Assembly (NCBI GenBank): GCA_037145635.1
Contig: JBBCXB010000005.1
Span: 248,001 to 312,000 of the forward strand
Source: JAATFS01 sp037145635
Lineage (GTDB): Bacteria; Pseudomonadota; Gammaproteobacteria; Xanthomonadales; Xanthomonadaceae
Reading direction: 5' to 3'
DNA: 64,000 nucleotides
Notes under the pieces: model-generated
What the model saw: the letters and a program-made list of their open reading frames with translations, nothing else
Databases searched by the model: none
Told to the model about the DNA's origin: nothing
Made by a program: the position numbers and the translations under genes
Part shown: one piece after another, positions 60,819-64,000 of the stretch
Layout of the letters: each line of letters opens with the position of its first letter
Numbering within the stretch: the stretch's first letter is position 1

Positions 60819-61649
60819 ATGAACGCCATGCTGCGCATCCTGGCCTGGCTGCTCGCGGTGGCGCTGGTCGCGCTGCCGGTGGTGGCCGTGCTCAACGGCT
60901 GGGTCGGCGCCGAGCGCTGGCCGCTGGGCCGGCTGCGCGTGAGCGGCGACTTCAAGCGGGTGCCGGCCGAACAGCTGCGCGCGGTGGTGCTGCCGTACGC
61001 GCGCTCGGGCTTCTTCGCGGTCAAGCTGCAGGACGCGCAGGACGCGATCGAGCGGCTGCCGTGGGTGGAGAGCGCGCAGGTACGCAAGCGCTGGCCCGAC
61101 GTGCTGGAAGTACGCGTGGTCGAGCACCAGCCGTTCGCGCGCTGGGGCACCGACCGCATGCTGTCCGAGCAGGGGCGGCTGTTCCCGACGCCGCCGCGGC
61201 TGAAGGACTTCAAGCTGCCGCAGCTCGGCGGGCCGGACAGCAAGACCCACGAGGTGGTGGCGCTGTACAACGAGTCGCGCGCGCTGTTCGCGCTGACCGG
61301 CCTGGACGTGGAGCGGCTGGAGATGGACGCGCGCGGCAGCTGGTCGCTGGGCCTGAGCGACGGCCTGCAGATCGTGGTCGGCCGCGACGACGCCAAGGCC
61401 CGTCTGCAGCGCTTCGCCCGCGTGCTGCCCCAGCTGCGCGACCCGCAGCAGCCGATCGCCCGCGCCGACCTGCGCTATACCAACGGCTTCACCGTCGAGC
61501 GTGGAACGGGCAGTGGCGAATCGGGCACGGACAAAAAACCCCAGGCCCCGCATCCGCCGCAGCGCACGGCCGCGCTCGTGCCCGTCCAGACCCCCCCGCG
61601 GTCGCCCATTCCCCACTCCCCATTCTCAATTCCCGGCTTTAATACATGA
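60819..61649 (+). CDS. ftsQ: Cell division protein FtsQ with repeat-encoded tail
   Basis: A 276-aa bitopic division protein. One transmembrane helix (about 6-28) is followed by the POTRA domain (LGRLRVSGDFKRVPAEQLRAVV) and beta domain (LPWVESAQVRKRWPDVLEVRVVEHQPFARWG). The normal fold ends near LRYTNGFTV (about residue 226). The last 50 residues, Pro/Ser-rich and ending PIPHSPFSIPGFNT, come from a dispersed repeat. CGGAG precedes the ATG. It overlaps ftsA by four bases. Confidence 0.95.
   Translation: MNAMLRILAWLLAVALVALPVVAVLNGWVGAERWPLGRLRVSGDFKRVPAEQLRAVVLPYARSGFFAVKLQDAQDAIERLPWVESAQVRKRWPDVLEVRVVEHQPFARWGTDRMLSEQGRLFPTPPRLKDFKLPQLGGPDSKTHEVVALYNESRALFALTGLDVERLEMDARGSWSLGLSDGLQIVVGRDDAKARLQRFARVLPQLRDPQQPIARADLRYTNGFTVERGTGSGESGTDKKPQAPHPPQRTAALVPVQTPPRSPIPHSPFSIPGFNT
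61505..61636. repeat. Dispersed repeat inside the ftsQ 3' end
   Basis: The GAACGGGCAGTGGCGAATCG region (from 61504) and CCCATTCCCCACTCCCCATT (from 61609) are degenerate arms of the same repeat family around a core of about 80 bases. They are read in frame to the ftsQ stop. Confidence 0.7.
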
Positions 61650-62881
61650 ACCGCAAAGGCGACAAATCCCTCATCGTTGGCCTCGACATCGGCACCTCCA
61701 AGGTGGTGGCGCTGGTCGGTGAGTACTCGCCGGGCAACCCGATCGAGGTCATCGGCATCGGTTCGCACGAATCGCGCGGGCTCAAGCGCGGCGTGGTGGT
61801 GGACATCGAGTCCACCGTGCAGTCGATCCAGCGCGCGGTCGAGGAAGCGGAGCTGATGGCGGGCTGCGAGATCCGCTCGGTGTACGCGTCGATCTCCGGC
61901 AACCACGTGCAGTGCAAGAACTCGCCCGGCATCGTGCCGATCCGCGACGGCGAGGTCACCTGGGGCGACCTGGAGCGCGTGCTCGACGCCGCCAAGGCGG
62001 TGGCGATCCCGGCCGACCAGCGCATCCTGCACGCGATCCCGCGCGAGTACGTGCTCGACGATTCGCAGGAAGGCATCCGCAACCCGGTCGGCATGACCGG
62101 CGTGCGCCTGGAGGTGCACGCGCACCTGGTGGTGTGCGCGCAGTCGGCCGCGGCCAACATCAGCAAGTGCGTGCAGAAGTGCGGGCTGCAGGTGGACGAC
62201 CTGGTGCTGTCGTCGCTGGCGTCCTCGGTGGCGGTGCTGACCGCCGACGAGCGCGAGCTGGGCGTGGTGCTGGTCGACATCGGCGCCGGCACCACCGACC
62301 TGGCGGTCTACGTGCAGGGCGCGATCTGCCACACCGCCTCGCTGCCGATCGCTGGCGACCACGTCACCAACGACATCGCGCACATGCTGCGCACGCCGAC
62401 CCCGGAGGCGGAGCAGATCAAGGTGCGCTACGCGTGCGCGCTGGCGCAGCTGGCCACCGCCGAGGAAAGCATCCAGGTGCCGAGCGTGGGCGACCGCCCG
62501 CCGCGGCGCATGCCGCGCCACGCGCTGGCGCAGGCGGTGCAGGGGCGCTACGAGGAAATCTTCGAGATGGTTCAGGCCGAGCTGCGCCGTTCGGGCTTCG
62601 AGGAACTGGTGCGCGCCGGCATGGTGCTCACCGGCGGCGCCTCGAAGATGGAAGGCGTGGTGGAGCTGGCCGAGGAAATGCTGCAGATGCCGGTACGCGT
62701 GGGCATCCCGCAGCACGTGACCGGCCTGGGCGAGGTCGTCGGCAACCCGGTGCACGCCTCCGGCGTGGGCCTGCTGCTGATGGGCAGCCAGATCGAGCAT
62801 CCGCGGCGCCCGTCGATCCCCACCGGCCGCGCCGGCAGCCTCTTCAAGAAGTTGAAGAACTGGTATCGCGGGGAATTCTGA
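61646..62881 (+). CDS. ftsA: Cell division protein FtsA
   Basis: A 411-aa actin-like protein that anchors FtsZ to the membrane. GLDIGTSKVVALVGE (phosphate 1), VDIGAGTTDLAVY (phosphate 2) and MVLTGGASKMEGVVELAE (adenosine) are intact. The C-terminus SLFKKLKNWYRGEF is an amphipathic membrane-targeting helix. Confidence 0.98.
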   Translation: MNRKGDKSLIVGLDIGTSKVVALVGEYSPGNPIEVIGIGSHESRGLKRGVVVDIESTVQSIQRAVEEAELMAGCEIRSVYASISGNHVQCKNSPGIVPIRDGEVTWGDLERVLDAAKAVAIPADQRILHAIPREYVLDDSQEGIRNPVGMTGVRLEVHAHLVVCAQSAAANISKCVQKCGLQVDDLVLSSLASSVAVLTADERELGVVLVDIGAGTTDLAVYVQGAICHTASLPIAGDHVTNDIAHMLRTPTPEAEQIKVRYACALAQLATAEESIQVPSVGDRPPRRMPRHALAQAVQGRYEEIFEMVQAELRRSGFEELVRAGMVLTGGASKMEGVVELAEEMLQMPVRVGIPQHVTGLGEVVGNPVHASGVGLLLMGSQIEHPRRPSIPTGRAGSLFKKLKNWYRGEF

Positions 62882-62883
62882 CG

Positions 62884-63156
62884 AATTCGGAATCGGGAAT
62901 CGGGATTCGGGAATGGGTTGAAGCAAGGCAAAGCGGTTGCGGCAAGTTTGAGTGGAGAGCGGTGAAAGCAGGCAGGGCGTAGTTTTTTGTGGTTCCGCCG
63001 AGGAGGCAGTGGTTGGCGTGAAGGTGACTCGCTGTTGCGATTCCCCATTCCCGGCTCCCCATTCCCGGCATTCAAACAACAACACTCGCCGAGGTGCGGG
63101 TGTCGGGGCGGTGGACGGAGCGATCCGATTCCCCATTCCCGATTCCCCACTCCCGG
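62884..63156. repeat. Compound dispersed repeat between ftsA and ftsZ
   Basis: A left arm of GGAATCGGGAATCGGGATTCGGGAATGGG type (62888-62916) is followed by two right-arm-type blocks at 63039-63069 and 63127-63155 (CGATTCCCCATTCCCGA and variants). Nearly the whole 294-base gap is made of this, so the ftsZ leader lies within or between repeat parts. Confidence 0.8.
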
Positions 63157-63175
63157 CACCAAAGAGGACACGGAC

Positions 63176-64000
63176 ATGGCACATTTTGAACTGATCGAGA
63201 AGATGGCTCCCAACGCGGTGATCAAGGTCGTCGGCGTCGGCGGCGGCGGCGGCAACGCGGTCGCGCACATGGTCAGCAGCAGCGTCGACGGCGTGGAATT
63301 CATCACCGCCAACACCGACTCGCAGGCGATCAAGAACTGCGGCGCCAAGCTGCAGCTGCAGCTCGGCACCAACGTCACCAAGGGCCTGGGCGCCGGCGCG
63401 AACCCGGAGGTGGGCCGCCAGGCCGCGCTGGAGGACCGCGAGCGCATCATGGACGCACTGCAGGGCGCGGACATGGTGTTCATCACCGCCGGCATGGGCG
63501 GCGGCACCGGGACCGGCGCCGCGCCGGTGGTGGCGCAGCTGGCCAAGGAGATGGGCATCCTGACCGTCGCCGTGGTCACCAAGCCGTTCCCGTTCGAGGG
63601 CCGTCGCCGCATGCAGGTCGCGCTGAAGGGCATCGAGGAGTTGAGCCAGCACTGCGACTCGCTGATCACCATCCCCAACGAGAAGCTGATCACCGTGCTC
63701 GGTCGCAACGCCACCATGATCCAGGCCTTCCGTGCCGCCAACGACGTGCTGCAGGGCGCCGTGCAGGGCATCGCCGACCTGATCGTGCGTCCGGGCCTGA
63801 TCAACGTCGACTTCGCCGACGTGCGCACCGTGATGAGCGAGATGGGCCTGGCGATGATGGGCACCGGCTCGGCACGCGGCGACGACCGCGCCCAGGCCGC
63901 GGCCGAGGCGGCGATCCAGAATCCGCTGCTGGACGACGTCAACCTGGCCGGCGCCAACGGCATCCTGGTCAACATCACCGCCGGTCCGGACTTCACCATG
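63176..64000 (+). CDS. ftsZ: Cell division protein FtsZ (3' end outside window)
   Basis: The first 275 residues of the tubulin-like GTPase that forms the Z ring. VVGVGGGGGNAVAHM, the tubulin signature GMGGGTGTGAAPVVA, NATMIQAFRAANDVLQGAVQGI and NVDFADVRTVM are present. AGAGGA (63162-63167) lies upstream of the ATG. The frame is open to the window end. Confidence 0.98.
   Translation, partial: MAHFELIEKMAPNAVIKVVGVGGGGGNAVAHMVSSSVDGVEFITANTDSQAIKNCGAKLQLQLGTNVTKGLGAGANPEVGRQAALEDRERIMDALQGADMVFITAGMGGGTGTGAAPVVAQLAKEMGILTVAVVTKPFPFEGRRRMQVALKGIEELSQHCDSLITIPNEKLITVLGRNATMIQAFRAANDVLQGAVQGIADLIVRPGLINVDFADVRTVMSEMGLAMMGTGSARGDDRAQAAAEAAIQNPLLDDVNLAGANGILVNITAGPDFTM

Overview
The window is about 70% G+C chromosomal DNA. 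It most likely comes from the Xanthomonadaceae/Lysobacteraceae (a Lysobacter, Luteimonas, Pseudoxanthomonas or Xanthomonas relative). The reasons are an Ax21-family protein, a dcw division cluster without murD, many dispersed GGGAATC/CGATTCCC-type repeats, and the protein sequences themselves. No rRNA, tRNA, transposase, prophage or CRISPR was seen. Genus is not determined.

Region 1 (1-9958) is the most unusual part. It holds the end of an NfrA-type outer-membrane protein, then two AlgJ/AlgX-like SGNH acyltransferases, an AlgI/DltB-type MBOAT, a free carrier protein, a DltA-like adenylation enzyme, an AlgF-like periplasmic protein and an acyl-CoA-dehydrogenase-like flavoenzyme. An opposing DUF4434-like lipoprotein gene follows. 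Together they look like a surface-polysaccharide decoration machine that merges alginate O-acetylation with Dlt alanylation and adds an oxidase that could act on the carrier-bound acyl group.

Region 2 (10157-22378) is housekeeping: def, ettA, an RcnB-like protein, glyA, nrdR and a GNAT. It continues with riboflavin synthesis (ribD; an FMN riboswitch with ribE, a ribBA-type gene with a degenerate second domain, and ribH), nusB and thiL. An Ax21-family gene lies between ribD and the riboswitch. Region 3 (22543-33029) holds a CocE/NonD hydrolase, a TorF-like porin and the complete kdpFABCDE potassium system.

Region 4 (33030-40196) has a non-coding stretch of about 800 bases and then a dfoJ-dfoA-dfoC hydroxamate siderophore operon. 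Its acyltransferase and synthetase are one fused frame. A convergent siderophore-interacting protein follows. Region 5 (40692-47730) has a minus-strand block (FAD-linked oxidase, membrane hydrolase-family protein, YraN, LpoA), then rsmI, the RNase P RNA gene and an NRDE-family gene. Two minisatellites with the same 7-base unit flank the RNase P gene.

Region 6 (47731-64000) is the dcw cluster: mraZ, rsmH, ftsL, ftsI, murE, murF, mraY, ftsW, murG, murC, ddlB, ftsQ, ftsA and ftsZ (cut by the window end). A strong candidate promoter and a five-unit, 10-base-periodic MraZ operator precede it. The repeat family has entered this cluster several times and now encodes the C-terminal tails of RsmH, MurG and FtsQ.
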